From an uncultured Prevotella sp. (GTDB lineage: Bacteria; Bacteroidota; Bacteroidia; Bacteroidales; Bacteroidaceae), in contig CAMPYJ010000002.1 of NCBI GenBank assembly GCA_946998205.1, positions 54,853 through 118,852 on the forward strand: a stretch of DNA of 64,000 nt, in the 5' to 3' direction. This document shows positions 1 through 8,366 of this stretch, one piece after another. A model generated the notes under the pieces. It ran no database searches. It had not been told where the DNA came from and saw only the letters and a program-made list of their open reading frames with translations. Positions within the stretch are counted from its first letter, which is position 1, and every line of letters begins with the position of its first letter. The position numbers were made by a program, and so were the translations under genes.

Positions 1-81
1 TTCATTCCAACGGCAAATATTTTCATCTCTTTGATGTTTCTATTAATTCTCCAATGTCCCCAGCTGCACATGGGTATGCTG

Positions 82-89
82 CAAAGGTA
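82..89 (-). promoter_or_regulatory. Bacteroidetes -7 box, leftward
   Basis: The minus strand reads TACCTTTG, an exact match to the Bacteroidetes -7 consensus TAnnTTTG. It points out of the window to the left, so it probably drives a gene beyond position 1. Nothing else was recognised in the first 194 bases downstream of tsf. Confidence 0.5.
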
Positions 90-194
90 CTACAAATTAA
101 GACAAGTAGCGAAAATAAACGGAAAAAGCCCGATTGAGAAATTCCCAACCAGACTTTTCCATGTCACTACCCTTCCTTCTTTGGAAGTTGATTC

Positions 195-1187
195 TTAATC
201 CGCACGCAAGCTGAAGCGTTTGAAGTCAACGACAGACAAGTCCTTGTCAGCCTGCTTCAGATATTCAGCAACAGTGATTTTGCTGTCCTGGATATATTCT
301 TGGTTCAACAAGCAGTTTTCCTTGAAGAACTTGTTCATGCGGCCTTTGGCTATGTTTTGAATCATGTTCTCCTGCAGATGTTCCTTCTTGTCAGCTGCCG
401 TTTCAGCCTTAATCTTACGAATCTCATCTGCCTGTTCGGCGGTAATCTCACCCTTGCGGATGCCTTCCTCCAGGTGTTCCTCATTCTCGGCGATGTACAA
501 GTTGAAGCCAGCTTTCTTCAACGCTGCCGATACGGCCTTCTCTATCTGCTCCTCTTTAGTCTTCTCAACCGCCACCTTGTACTCGGCGTCTTTCACCTCT
601 TGGGAAACACCTTCTTCATTCAGTGCCACGGGGTTCATCGCAGCAACCTGCATGGCGATGTTGTGAGCCTGCTCTGGTGCGGGCTTGTTGGTCTGTACCA
701 TCGTGCACAAGATGTTCTTGTTCATGTGGTTGTACACCTCTATGTTTTCACCTTCAAGGAAACGATAGCCATCCAGCTCCATCTTCTCGCCTGTGATGCC
801 CGAACGGAGTTTAACGGTTGTGGCTACATCTTTCCCGTCAGCGAGCTTCAAGGTCAGGATTTCATCAATGTTCCTGGCCTTGGCAGCAACGGCAGCGTCG
901 AGGATGTTTCGCGTACACTCGATGAATTCCTTTCCGTTAGCCACAAAGTCGGTCTCGCACTTCAAGGCAATCATCGCAGCGAAACCATTGTCCACCTTCA
1001 CGAGCACACAGCCGTTTGACGTCTCGCGGTCAGAGCGCTTGGCGGCGATGGCCAGTCCGCGTTCGCGTACCAGCTCAACGGCCTTGTCCATGTCACCAGC
1101 AGCTTCGGTCAACGCCTTCTTGCAATCAGACAATCCAGCACCGGTCATTTTGCGAAGCTTTTGTATATCAGCAATTGTAACAGCCAT
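195..1187 (-). CDS. tsf: Elongation factor Ts
   Basis: This 330-residue protein is the guanine nucleotide exchange factor that regenerates EF-Tu-GTP during translation elongation in the cytoplasm. The N-terminal UBA-like domain (about residues 1-45) carries the family motif TGAGLSDCKKAL, followed by the dimerisation core and a long C-terminal region. Length matches Bacteroides and Prevotella homologues. It lies 129 bases downstream of rpsB on the same strand, the order conserved across bacteria, and at the end of the rplM-rpsI-rpsB-tsf block. No clear intrinsic terminator follows it. Confidence 0.98.
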   Translation of the reverse strand: MAVTIADIQKLRKMTGAGLSDCKKALTEAAGDMDKAVELVRERGLAIAAKRSDRETSNGCVLVKVDNGFAAMIALKCETDFVANGKEFIECTRNILDAAVAAKARNIDEILTLKLADGKDVATTVKLRSGITGEKMELDGYRFLEGENIEVYNHMNKNILCTMVQTNKPAPEQAHNIAMQVAAMNPVALNEEGVSQEVKDAEYKVAVEKTKEEQIEKAVSAALKKAGFNLYIAENEEHLEEGIRKGEITAEQADEIRKIKAETAADKKEHLQENMIQNIAKGRMNKFFKENCLLNQEYIQDSKITVAEYLKQADKDLSVVDFKRFSLRAD

Positions 1188-1316
1188 AATATAAAAATCT
1201 TATTTATTGGGTTAATATTATTCTTTCATAAAAAAAGGACAGAGAAGAATGAAGGAAACCGTCAGATACGTAAAAGAACATACCCTACCCCCTTCGCTCT
1301 TCTCTATTCAATACAA

Positions 1317-2204
1317 TTATTCCGCAGCCGGAGCTTCTTCAGCTTCAGCTTCCTTCTTTTCTTCCTTTGCAGGTTCAGCCTTTACGGCCACTTCCTCTGT
1401 CTCTTCTGTCTTTCCAGCCTCATCTGCCTGCTTGCGAGCCTTGCGGGTACGCTTCGACTTAGCTTCCGCAGCCTCCTCCTGCTGCTCGGCGGCTGCCTTT
1501 TCGTCAGCCTTCTCAGCCTTGCGCTCCTCCAAACCTTCAGCGATGGCTTGGCAGCAAGCTGTCAAGATTACATCAACGGAATCCTTCGCGTCATCATTTG
1601 CCGGAATCACGAAGTCGATGTTCTTGGGGTCCGAGTTGGTGTCAACGATGGCGAACACGGGGATGCCCAAGCGATTGGCTTCCTTCACGGCGATGTGTTC
1701 TTTGCAAACGTCCACTACGAACAGTGCGGAAGGCAAGCGTGTAAGGTCGGCAATGGATCCAAGGTTCTTCTCCAACTTGGCGCGTTGGCGTGTAATCTGA
1801 AGCAGCTCTCGCTTAGAGAGGTTTGCGAACGTTCCATCAGCCATCAGCTTGTCGATGTTTGTCATTTTCTTCACAGCCTTACGGATGGTCGGGAAGTTGG
1901 TCAGCGTACCGCCAGCCCAACGTTCGTTCACGTATGGCATGTTTACAGATGCAGCCTTCTCGGCCACGATGTCCTTAGCTTGTTTTTTAGTAGCGACAAA
2001 CAAAATCTTCCTTCCTGACTTAGCAATCTGTTTCAAAGCCTCGGCCGCCTCGTCTATCTTGGCAACCGTCTTGTTCAGGTCGATGATGTGAATGCCATTG
2101 CGCTCCATGAAGATATAAGGAGCCATGGCTGGATTCCATTTGCGGCGGAGGTGCCCGAAGTGGCTGCCCGCCTGCAATAATTGGTCAAAATTCGTTCTTG
2201 ACAT
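1317..2204 (-). CDS. rpsB: 30S ribosomal protein S2
   Basis: Protein of the small ribosomal subunit that helps recruit S1 and mRNA. Residues 1 to about 225 are the S2 core, with the characteristic opening around GSHFGHLRRKWNP and IHIIDLNKT. The last 65 or so residues form a low-complexity tail rich in Lys, Glu and Ala, a length extension that I recall from Bacteroidales S2 but not from E. coli. The gene is preceded by a 291-base spacer after rpsI, much longer than the spacers elsewhere in this block, and is followed by tsf. The long spacer may hold a separate promoter or a regulatory leader. Confidence 0.98.
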   Translation of the reverse strand: MSRTNFDQLLQAGSHFGHLRRKWNPAMAPYIFMERNGIHIIDLNKTVAKIDEAAEALKQIAKSGRKILFVATKKQAKDIVAEKAASVNMPYVNERWAGGTLTNFPTIRKAVKKMTNIDKLMADGTFANLSKRELLQITRQRAKLEKNLGSIADLTRLPSALFVVDVCKEHIAVKEANRLGIPVFAIVDTNSDPKNIDFVIPANDDAKDSVDVILTACCQAIAEGLEERKAEKADEKAAAEQQEEAAEAKSKRTRKARKQADEAGKTEETEEVAVKAEPAKEEKKEAEAEEAPAAE

Positions 2205-2495
2205 TTTTCTTTTTATTAAATTGTTTACATTCTTTTCAGTTGATTAGAACCAATCTTCGAGTAGTTCGCCACGCATGGGAAATCTCGAGGATTTAGATAC
2301 TAAACATGAGTTTTTGAGTTTCTTAGTTTTAAGTTCTTGAGTTTTTTATTAGTCCTGTGGTCTGGTGTTTAGCTCATAAACATATAAGATATGTGTCAAA
2401 TACGATAAACGCAATGATGAGGCTAAAACCAGTCAACAACCAAGTAACTATGCAACTAAAAGACTAAAGCAACTAAAAAACTTACAAACTCATTT
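2205..2495 (-). other. rpsI-rpsB spacer / probable rpsB leader
   Basis: 291 bases without a gene. The spacer is AT-rich and contains two regions of repeated ACTAAAAAACT-like and AAACTC-like words (about 2303-2347 and 2441-2490) in opposite orientation, so the transcript could fold back. Either a second promoter or a ribosomal-protein leader would explain its length. No known leader motif was recognised. Confidence 0.35.
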
Positions 2496-2882
2496 TTAAC
2501 GCTTACTGAACTGGAAGCGGCGGCGAGCCTTTGGCCGTCCTGGCTTCTTACGTTCAACAGCACGACTGTCACGTGTCAAGAATCCATTGTCCTTCAACAC
2601 CTTCTTGTCTTCAGCACTCACCTTGACGAGCGCGCGGGCAATGGCGAGGCGAAGTGCCTGGCTCTGGCCCGTGAATCCACCGCCATCAAGATTGGCCTTG
2701 ATGTCATATTTGCCCTCAACCTCAAGCGTCTCCAATGGCTGTTTAACCACATAACGCAAGATTGCTGATGGGAAATAGGTCTCTATATCTTTTTTGTTAA
2801 TCGTTATCTTGCCGGTACCTTCAGTAAGGTATACGCGGGCGATGGCGCTCTTGCGGCGGCCTATTGCGTTGATTACTTCCAT
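2496..2882 (-). CDS. rpsI: 30S ribosomal protein S9
   Basis: Small-subunit protein whose C-terminal tail reaches the P-site tRNA. The 128-residue protein starts MEVINAIGRRKSAIARV and ends in the diagnostic basic tail with FSKR, with the central GGGFTGQSQALRLAIARAL segment of the family. It begins 9 bases after rplM on the same strand, the universally conserved L13-S9 operon. Confidence 0.98.
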   Translation of the reverse strand: MEVINAIGRRKSAIARVYLTEGTGKITINKKDIETYFPSAILRYVVKQPLETLEVEGKYDIKANLDGGGFTGQSQALRLAIARALVKVSAEDKKVLKDNGFLTRDSRAVERKKPGRPKARRRFQFSKR

Positions 2883-2891
2883 CTTTCCTTA

Positions 2892-3353
2892 TTATTTATA
2901 CTGGTTAATATCGATAGCCTTCGGCTTCTGGGCAGCCTTGTCGTGCTCAGCACCTTCGAATACATACAGGTTGCCCAGCAAAGAGCGTCCCAACGGACCC
3001 TTTGGCAGCATACCCTTCACGGCGTGACGGACAATCTTGTCAACGCCGTTCTTGCGAGTACGAAGCTCGGCAGGCGAGTTGAAGCGCTGTCCACCAGGAT
3101 AACCGGTATAACGTGTATAAACCTTGTCTGTTTCTTTCTTGCCCGAGAACCTGATTTTCTCGGCATTGACGATGATGACGTTGTCACCACAATCCACATG
3201 AGGAGTGAATGTTGGCTTGTATTTGCCACGCAGCAGCTTTGCGACCTTTGAGCAAAGGCGACCGACAATCTGGTCGGTTGCGTCTACCACGACCCACTCT
3301 TTTTGAGCTGTTTCCCTGTTGACGGAAATAGTCTTGTAACTTAATGTGTCCAT
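2892..3353 (-). CDS. rplM: 50S ribosomal protein L13
   Basis: Early-assembling large-subunit protein. The 153-residue sequence contains the family segments VVDATDQIVGRLCSKVAKLL and GMLPKGPLGRSL. It is the first gene of the rplM-rpsI-rpsB-tsf block and has a good -7 box about 145 bases upstream, so the transcript has a long 5' leader in which autoregulation by a ribosomal protein is possible but not demonstrated. Confidence 0.98.
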   Translation of the reverse strand: MDTLSYKTISVNRETAQKEWVVVDATDQIVGRLCSKVAKLLRGKYKPTFTPHVDCGDNVIIVNAEKIRFSGKKETDKVYTRYTGYPGGQRFNSPAELRTRKNGVDKIVRHAVKGMLPKGPLGRSLLGNLYVFEGAEHDKAAQKPKAIDINQYK

Positions 3354-3497
3354 TAAAAATTTAAATTTTACTACTAAAAAACGTTTTTATTTCTCTCATG
3401 TACGAACGATTCACTAACCGTGACGCTCGGCCAAAAGCACCACTATTAACACACCCGCACAGGGGACTCTAAGTTCATCCCCGAAATAATCGGTCTG

Positions 3498-3505
3498 CAA
3501 AAGTA
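3498..3505 (-). promoter_or_regulatory. rplM operon -7 box
   Basis: The minus strand reads TACTTTTG, an exact TAnnTTTG match, giving rplM a leader of roughly 140 nucleotides. Confidence 0.6.
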
Positions 3506-3747
3506 CACATTATATTCCAATGCGCAAAGAATGCACATGCAACCAGCCTTGTAATTACAATTATTTAACAGTATTATATATTATTAAGTGCCTGTTCAGT
3601 GCCAGCAAAAACCGCTCCACCCCCATCTTTCATTTCCCGCAACACACCAAGAACAGGAATTCAACAGACGCATTTTGTGATTATGCACTTGCCGGTTCTC
3701 CATGTACCTCGAAAACCTTGGAAAAAACGGCCTGCTTTCGTGCTTTT

Positions 3748-3835
3748 CAACTGCATTGACTTTGAATGCCAATGTCATGTGAATTGGACGCCAATGTCAA
3801 TGACTTTGGAGGCCAATGTCATAGACATTGGTTTT
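3748..3835. repeat. 22-bp unit array A1 (4 units)
   Basis: Four back-to-back 22-bp units, each a 17-bp partly palindromic core plus a 5-bp linker. The cores are CAACTGC-ATT-GACTTTG, CAATGTC-ATG-TGAATTG, CAATGTC-AAT-GACTTTG and CAATGTC-ATA-GACATTG; the last is a perfect 7+7 palindrome. The array sits between the divergent rplM and rnr genes, 32 bases before a MITE-like copy. Confidence 0.75.
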
Positions 3836-3867
3836 CAAGGGGCATGCGCGGGTTGAAATAAAGTTGA

Positions 3868-4061
3868 GGGTGGTCCCTATAAGTTACCACAGTAAAGTTT
3901 TTCATGTCAGTATTTTTACGTTTTGTCATCTCGTGGACTCTTTTTTGGTTCAATTTGCTTGTTCGTTCAGTCGTACAGCTCGCTACGCTTCTTCACTCAC
4001 AAACAAATTGACCTCAAAAATAGTCTCACAATCTGTCAAAGCTAATTTACAGAACCATTCT
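3868..4061. mobile_element. MITE-like element, copy R1
   Basis: A non-coding element of about 194 bp matching the other dispersed copies in this window (45623, 47693, 61723). Its ends have decayed from the family terminus GGGCGGTTCTATAAATT but are still inverted. It occupies most of the rplM-rnr spacer just upstream of the rnr promoter. Confidence 0.75.
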
Positions 4062-4109
4062 TAATGTAAAATAATCGTAACAGACGGGCATTGTATCAAT
4101 TGTTTTTTG

Positions 4110-4117
4110 TTAATTTG
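4110..4117 (+). promoter_or_regulatory. rnr -7 box
   Basis: TTAATTTG matches 7 of 8 positions of TAnnTTTG. It lies about 29 bases upstream of the ATG at 4146 and supports that start over the in-frame TTG at 4107, which falls at the promoter itself. Confidence 0.45.
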
Positions 4118-4145
4118 CAACAACTATCATAAAATACGGTACGAG

Positions 4146-6341
4146 ATGGGAAAAGAAAAAAAAGGCGGCAAACGCATGACCAAAAAGCAATTGGCCGAAA
4201 AGCTAGTAGGGCTCTTCACGGCACAGCCGGGGAAAACATTCAGCTATAAAGAGATATTCCGCACGCTGAAACTGAACACGCATCCGCTGAAGATGCTCGC
4301 CATCGACCTGATGGAAGAGATGGCTTGGGATGATTTCCTGGCAAGAGTTTCTGACAATTCATACCGCCTCAACCAAATGGGACAGGTGGCAGAGGGTGTG
4401 TTTCAGCGCAAAGGTAACGGGAAGAACTCGTTCATCCCCGACGGAAGCGACAAGCCCATCTTTGTTTCCGAGCGCAACTCGATGTCGGCGCTCAACGGCG
4501 ACCGCGTGAAAGTGTCGCTCATGGCGCGCCGCGAAAGGCACATCAAAGAGGCGCAGGTCATCGAAATACTGCAACGCGCGCGCAATCAGTTCGTCGGAAA
4601 ACTGCGGGTTGAAAAGAGCATCGCCTTCCTGGTGACGCCCGAAAACCTGTTTGCCAACGACATCTTGATTCCGAGAAACAAGCTGAAGGGCGGCCAAACC
4701 AACGACAAGGTGGTGGTGAAAGTGAGCAAATGGCCCGATGAGAACCACAAAGACATCATTGGCGAGGTTGTCGACGTGCTGGGAAAGACGGGCGACAACG
4801 ATGCGGAGATGCACACCATCCTGGCGCAATACGGCTTGCCTTACAAGTATCCAAAGGCGGTAGAAGACGCCGCGGAGCGAATCAGCGGCGACATCACCCC
4901 GCAGGATTTGGCTGAGAGAGAAGACTTCAGACAGGTGTTCACCTGCACGATTGACCCTAAAGACGCGAAGGATTTCGACGATGCCCTGTCTGTGCGCGAG
5001 GTGAGCAAGGGCATTTGGGAAGTTGGCATCCACATCGCTGACGTGACACACTATGTCGCCGAAAAGTCAATCATCGACAAAGAGGCGCAGAAACGCGCCA
5101 CGTCCGTGTACCTGGTAGACCGCACCATCCCGATGTTGCCCGAGCGATTGTGCAACTTCATCTGCTCTCTTCGCCCCCATGAGGAGAAACTTTGCTTCAG
5201 CGTCATCGTCGAGATGGACGCCGAGGGGGTTGTCCGGAGCAAGCGCGTCGCACACACCGTCATCAAAAGCGACCGCAGATATGCCTACGAAGAGGTGCAG
5301 CGGCTGCTTGAAGACAATGGCGTGACAGACGGAACGGGACAGCCGGCCCCGGCCCCGCGCAAGGGAGGATACAAGGGAGAGCACGCCAGCGAACTGATCA
5401 CGTTGGACGCCTTGGCCAAGAAGTTACGCGAGGCCCGCTTCAAGAACGGCGCCGTGAAGTTTGATTCTGAAGAACTTCATTTCGACGTTGATGAGAAGGG
5501 CAAGCCCGTGCGATGCTACTTCAAACGCTCAAAAGACGCCAACAAGCTGGTGGAAGAGTTCATGTTGCTGGCCAACCGCACGGTGGCCGAGAGCGTGGGG
5601 AAGGTGAAGAAAGGTGCCAAAGCCAAAACCTTGCCTTACCGCGTGCACGACAATCCCGACCCACAGAAGCTGGAGAGCCTGAAAGACTTCATCGTGAAGT
5701 TCGGCTACAAGATCAAGACGGCAGGAACAAAGGGACAGACAGCCCGCAGTCTTAATCATCTGATGGAAGCCGTTGACGGAACGGATGAGCAGAAACTCAT
5801 ACAGACCGTCGCCCTCAGAGCGATGATGAAGGCGAAGTACACCATTTATAATATAGGACATTTTGGCTTGGCTTTCGACTATTACACTCACTTCACGTCG
5901 CCCATCCGGCGGTATCCAGACATGATGGTTCACCGCCTGCTGACACGGTACGCACAGGGTGGCCGCAGCGCCAACAAAGACTATTACGAGCGTTTGTGCG
6001 AGCATAGCTCTGACATGGAGCAGGTGGCGGCCAACGCCGAGCGCGACTCCATCAAGTACAAGATGGTGGAATTTATGGGTGAGCATGTCGGTGAAGAGTT
6101 TGACGCCCACGTCAGTGGCATCCAAAGCTATGGCATCTATTGCGAAATCGATGAGAATCACTGTGAGGGAATGGTGCCCATGCGCGATTTGAATGACGAC
6201 TATTACGACTTTGACGAGAAGAACTATTGTCTCGTTGGCCGCCGACATCATCACAAATACCAGCTGGGAGACCCCATCAGGATAAAGGTGGCGCAGGCCA
6301 ACATGGAGAAGAGACAACTCGACTTCACGCTGGCAGACTGA
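4146..6341 (+). CDS. rnr: Ribonuclease R (RNase II family exoribonuclease)
   Basis: A 3'-5' processive exoribonuclease that degrades structured RNA, rRNA fragments and defective mRNA. The order is an N-terminal winged-helix region (about residues 15-60), cold-shock OB folds, the RNB catalytic domain with the metal-binding motif DPKDAKDFDDA near residue 270 and the TSPIRRYPD motif further on, and a C-terminal S1 domain. The 731 residues from ATG 4146 fit the Bacteroidetes family. The Lys-rich C-terminal tail of E. coli RNase R is absent. An in-frame TTG at 4107 is upstream but coincides with the promoter. It is a single gene, 317 bases before miaB. Confidence 0.96.
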   Translation: MGKEKKGGKRMTKKQLAEKLVGLFTAQPGKTFSYKEIFRTLKLNTHPLKMLAIDLMEEMAWDDFLARVSDNSYRLNQMGQVAEGVFQRKGNGKNSFIPDGSDKPIFVSERNSMSALNGDRVKVSLMARRERHIKEAQVIEILQRARNQFVGKLRVEKSIAFLVTPENLFANDILIPRNKLKGGQTNDKVVVKVSKWPDENHKDIIGEVVDVLGKTGDNDAEMHTILAQYGLPYKYPKAVEDAAERISGDITPQDLAEREDFRQVFTCTIDPKDAKDFDDALSVREVSKGIWEVGIHIADVTHYVAEKSIIDKEAQKRATSVYLVDRTIPMLPERLCNFICSLRPHEEKLCFSVIVEMDAEGVVRSKRVAHTVIKSDRRYAYEEVQRLLEDNGVTDGTGQPAPAPRKGGYKGEHASELITLDALAKKLREARFKNGAVKFDSEELHFDVDEKGKPVRCYFKRSKDANKLVEEFMLLANRTVAESVGKVKKGAKAKTLPYRVHDNPDPQKLESLKDFIVKFGYKIKTAGTKGQTARSLNHLMEAVDGTDEQKLIQTVALRAMMKAKYTIYNIGHFGLAFDYYTHFTSPIRRYPDMMVHRLLTRYAQGGRSANKDYYERLCEHSSDMEQVAANAERDSIKYKMVEFMGEHVGEEFDAHVSGIQSYGIYCEIDENHCEGMVPMRDLNDDYYDFDEKNYCLVGRRHHHKYQLGDPIRIKVAQANMEKRQLDFTLAD

Positions 6342-6631
6342 CCGACGTCTGTCTGATGGGGAAATTGAACCTATCCGTCAGGCGCCGAACCTTCATCGCG
6401 GCAATCGCATGGAGCGACCGGCAGCTCCGACAACGCACGGCACTTCATCGCGCCAAGCACAAAGATTCATCGAATGACAGACGCACTGAAAACATCTGAA
6501 CATAGGCATCCCGCATGGCATCTGCACGTTCGCGGATGACGCACATGCCGCCGCAGAGGGACATGAACCCATGCCGTTGGGTTGACATCCCGCTTTTTAT
6601 GCGTTTCAATCAACAAGTGGAAGAAATTTTG
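6342..6631 (+). other. rnr-miaB spacer
   Basis: About 290 bases with no convincing gene, terminator or repeat apart from the miaB promoter at its end. The reading frame of miaB stays open back to 6515, but the promoter position shows this stretch is upstream of the transcript. Confidence 0.4.
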
Positions 6632-6639
6632 TACCTTTG
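6632..6639 (+). promoter_or_regulatory. miaB -7 box
   Basis: TACCTTTG is an exact -7 consensus match 19 bases before the ATG at 6659. It places the transcript start near 6645 and rules out the upstream ATGs at 6515 and beyond. Confidence 0.7.
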
Positions 6640-6658
6640 TAATCCAAAATCAAAGACA

Positions 6659-8008
6659 ATGAAGAAGCTTTATATAGAGACATACGGATGCCAGATGAAC
6701 GTGGCCGACAGCGAGGTGGTCGCATCGGTCATGCAGATGGCGGGGTATGAGATATGCGACAAGGAGGACGAGGCAGACGCCATTTTTCTGAACACCTGCA
6801 GCGTCAGAGAGAATGCAGAGAACAAGATATACAACCGACTTGACTCGCTCCACGCAGAGCGAAAGAAGGGCAGAAACCTGATATTAGGCGTGTTGGGCTG
6901 TATGGCCGAACGGGTGAAAGACGATTTGTTGAATAACCATCACACCGACCTGGTGTGTGGACCCGACTCGTATTTGAACCTTCCCGACATGATTGCGCAA
7001 GCTGAAACGGGCAACAAAGCAATCGACATAGAACTCTCGAAGACCGAAACCTATAAGGACGTGGTTCCTCAACGGCTTCTCTTAGGCAAGATAGGAGGTT
7101 TCGTAAGTATCATGAGGGGATGCAACAACTTCTGCCACTACTGCATCGTACCCTACACGAGAGGCAGGGAAAGGTCGAGAGACGTGGAGAGTATCTTGTG
7201 CGAAGTGCGCGACTTGCGCGACAAGCACTACAAGGAAATCACGCTGTTGGGGCAAAACGTCAACTCATACCGTTTTACCATTCCCGAACATTTGTCGGCA
7301 ACAGGCGAAACGATTGCGGCAGAAACCATTGATTTTCCAAAGCTCTTGCGCCGTGTGGCGCACGAAGTTCCCGGCGTACGCATTCGCTTTACCTCGCCGC
7401 ATCCTAAGGACATGAGTGACGATACGCTGCGCGTAATTGCCGAAGAGCCTAATGTTTGCAAGCACGTTCACCTGCCGGTGCAGAGCGGCAGCAATAAGAT
7501 ATTGAAGCTGATGAACCGCAAATACACCGTTGAATGGTACATGGATCGCATCAACGCCATTCGTCGCATCATTCCAGACTGCGGTGTTTCCACCGACATG
7601 TTCGTGGGCTATCATGGCGAAACAGATGAAGATCACCAACAATCGCTGGCCTTGATGCGCGCCGTTGGTTACGACTCGGCCTTCATGTTCAAGTATTCCG
7701 AGCGTCCAGGCACCTATGCGTCGAAGCATTTACCAGACGATGTACCCGAAGAAGAGAAGATACGACGCCTGAACGAGATGATACATCTGCAAACAGAACT
7801 AAGCGCCGTCTCTAACAAAAAGGACGAAGGCAAGGTTTTTGACGTGCTTGTAGAGGGATTCAGCAAACGCAGCAGAGAGCAACTTTGTGGCAGAACGGAG
7901 CAAAACAAGATGGTGGTGTTCGACAAAGCAAATCACCATATCGGTGAAACCGTGCGTGTGCGCATCGTCGGCAGCACATCTGCGACGTTGTTTGGAGAGG
8001 CACTATAA
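6659..8008 (+). CDS. miaB: tRNA-2-methylthio-N6-dimethylallyladenosine synthase
   Basis: Radical-SAM methylthiotransferase that adds a methylthio group to i6A37 of tRNAs reading UNN codons. The N-terminal UPF0004 domain has the three cluster cysteines in YGCQMN, NTCSVRE and LGCMAE. The radical-SAM CxxxCxxC motif is GCNNFCHYC near residue 155, and a TRAM domain ends the protein. The 449-residue length is typical. The start was chosen from the promoter and from homology of MKKLYIETYGCQMN; the frame remains open for 144 bases upstream. A DUF559-associated repeat begins 8 bases after the stop. Confidence 0.97.
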   Translation: MKKLYIETYGCQMNVADSEVVASVMQMAGYEICDKEDEADAIFLNTCSVRENAENKIYNRLDSLHAERKKGRNLILGVLGCMAERVKDDLLNNHHTDLVCGPDSYLNLPDMIAQAETGNKAIDIELSKTETYKDVVPQRLLLGKIGGFVSIMRGCNNFCHYCIVPYTRGRERSRDVESILCEVRDLRDKHYKEITLLGQNVNSYRFTIPEHLSATGETIAAETIDFPKLLRRVAHEVPGVRIRFTSPHPKDMSDDTLRVIAEEPNVCKHVHLPVQSGSNKILKLMNRKYTVEWYMDRINAIRRIIPDCGVSTDMFVGYHGETDEDHQQSLALMRAVGYDSAFMFKYSERPGTYASKHLPDDVPEEEKIRRLNEMIHLQTELSAVSNKKDEGKVFDVLVEGFSKRSREQLCGRTEQNKMVVFDKANHHIGETVRVRIVGSTSATLFGEAL

Positions 8009-8015
8009 GTAACAA

Positions 8016-8052
8016 AGCCTCACCCCCTGCCCCTCTCCAAAGGAGAGGGGAG
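8016..8052. repeat. Solo copy of the DUF559-associated hairpin repeat
   Basis: A G/C-skewed imperfect hairpin, starting AGCCTCACCCCC and containing CCCCTCTCC-AAA-GGAGAGGGG. It matches in layout the two inverted copies that flank the DUF559 gene at 22645 and 23261. No nuclease gene is attached here. It directly follows miaB and might also act as a transcript-end hairpin. Confidence 0.7.
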
Positions 8053-8120
8053 TGATTAGCTTTATTCATCATCAGCAAGTTGATGGCTGACCGTAAACAA
8101 GACAGCTGCTGTTATTAACA

Positions 8121-8168
8121 GAAAAAGGTGTAGAAACGCATGGGTTATGCGTGCCTACACCTTTTTTC
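8121..8168. terminator. Bidirectional terminator between miaB and cysS
   Basis: A hairpin with stem GGTGTAG/CTACACC and an inner stem ACGCAT/ATGCGT, flanked by an A run on the left and a T6 run on the right, so it can stop transcription from both directions. The remaining 200 bases to the cysS stop contain nothing recognisable. Confidence 0.75.
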
Positions 8169-8366
8169 ATTTGTTCTGTTTGCCGAAACCACGGCGTTCA
8201 TCCGGTTCGACTTCAGCCGTTCGTTTCTTTCTCCTTATTCATCATTCAAAACGACTTCACCACGATGGTACGCATGGAAACATGACGATATTATCATGCA
8301 TCGGTACTGTGTTTGCCGTGCAAACAATTGTACATCTTCAACCAAAGAACCCGATTGACACCTACC

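Noticed and set aside
300..1019. 239-codon open frame opposite tsf
   Set aside because: Antisense shadow of a certain gene; Leu/Val/His-rich translation without family features.
3748..3835. 22-bp arrays considered as CRISPR
   Set aside because: Units are contiguous and degenerate, there are no alternating constant repeats and unique spacers, and no cas gene is present.
6515..6658. N-terminal extension of miaB
   Set aside because: The frame is open, but the perfect -7 box at 6632 and the position of the first cluster Cys show the real start is 6659.
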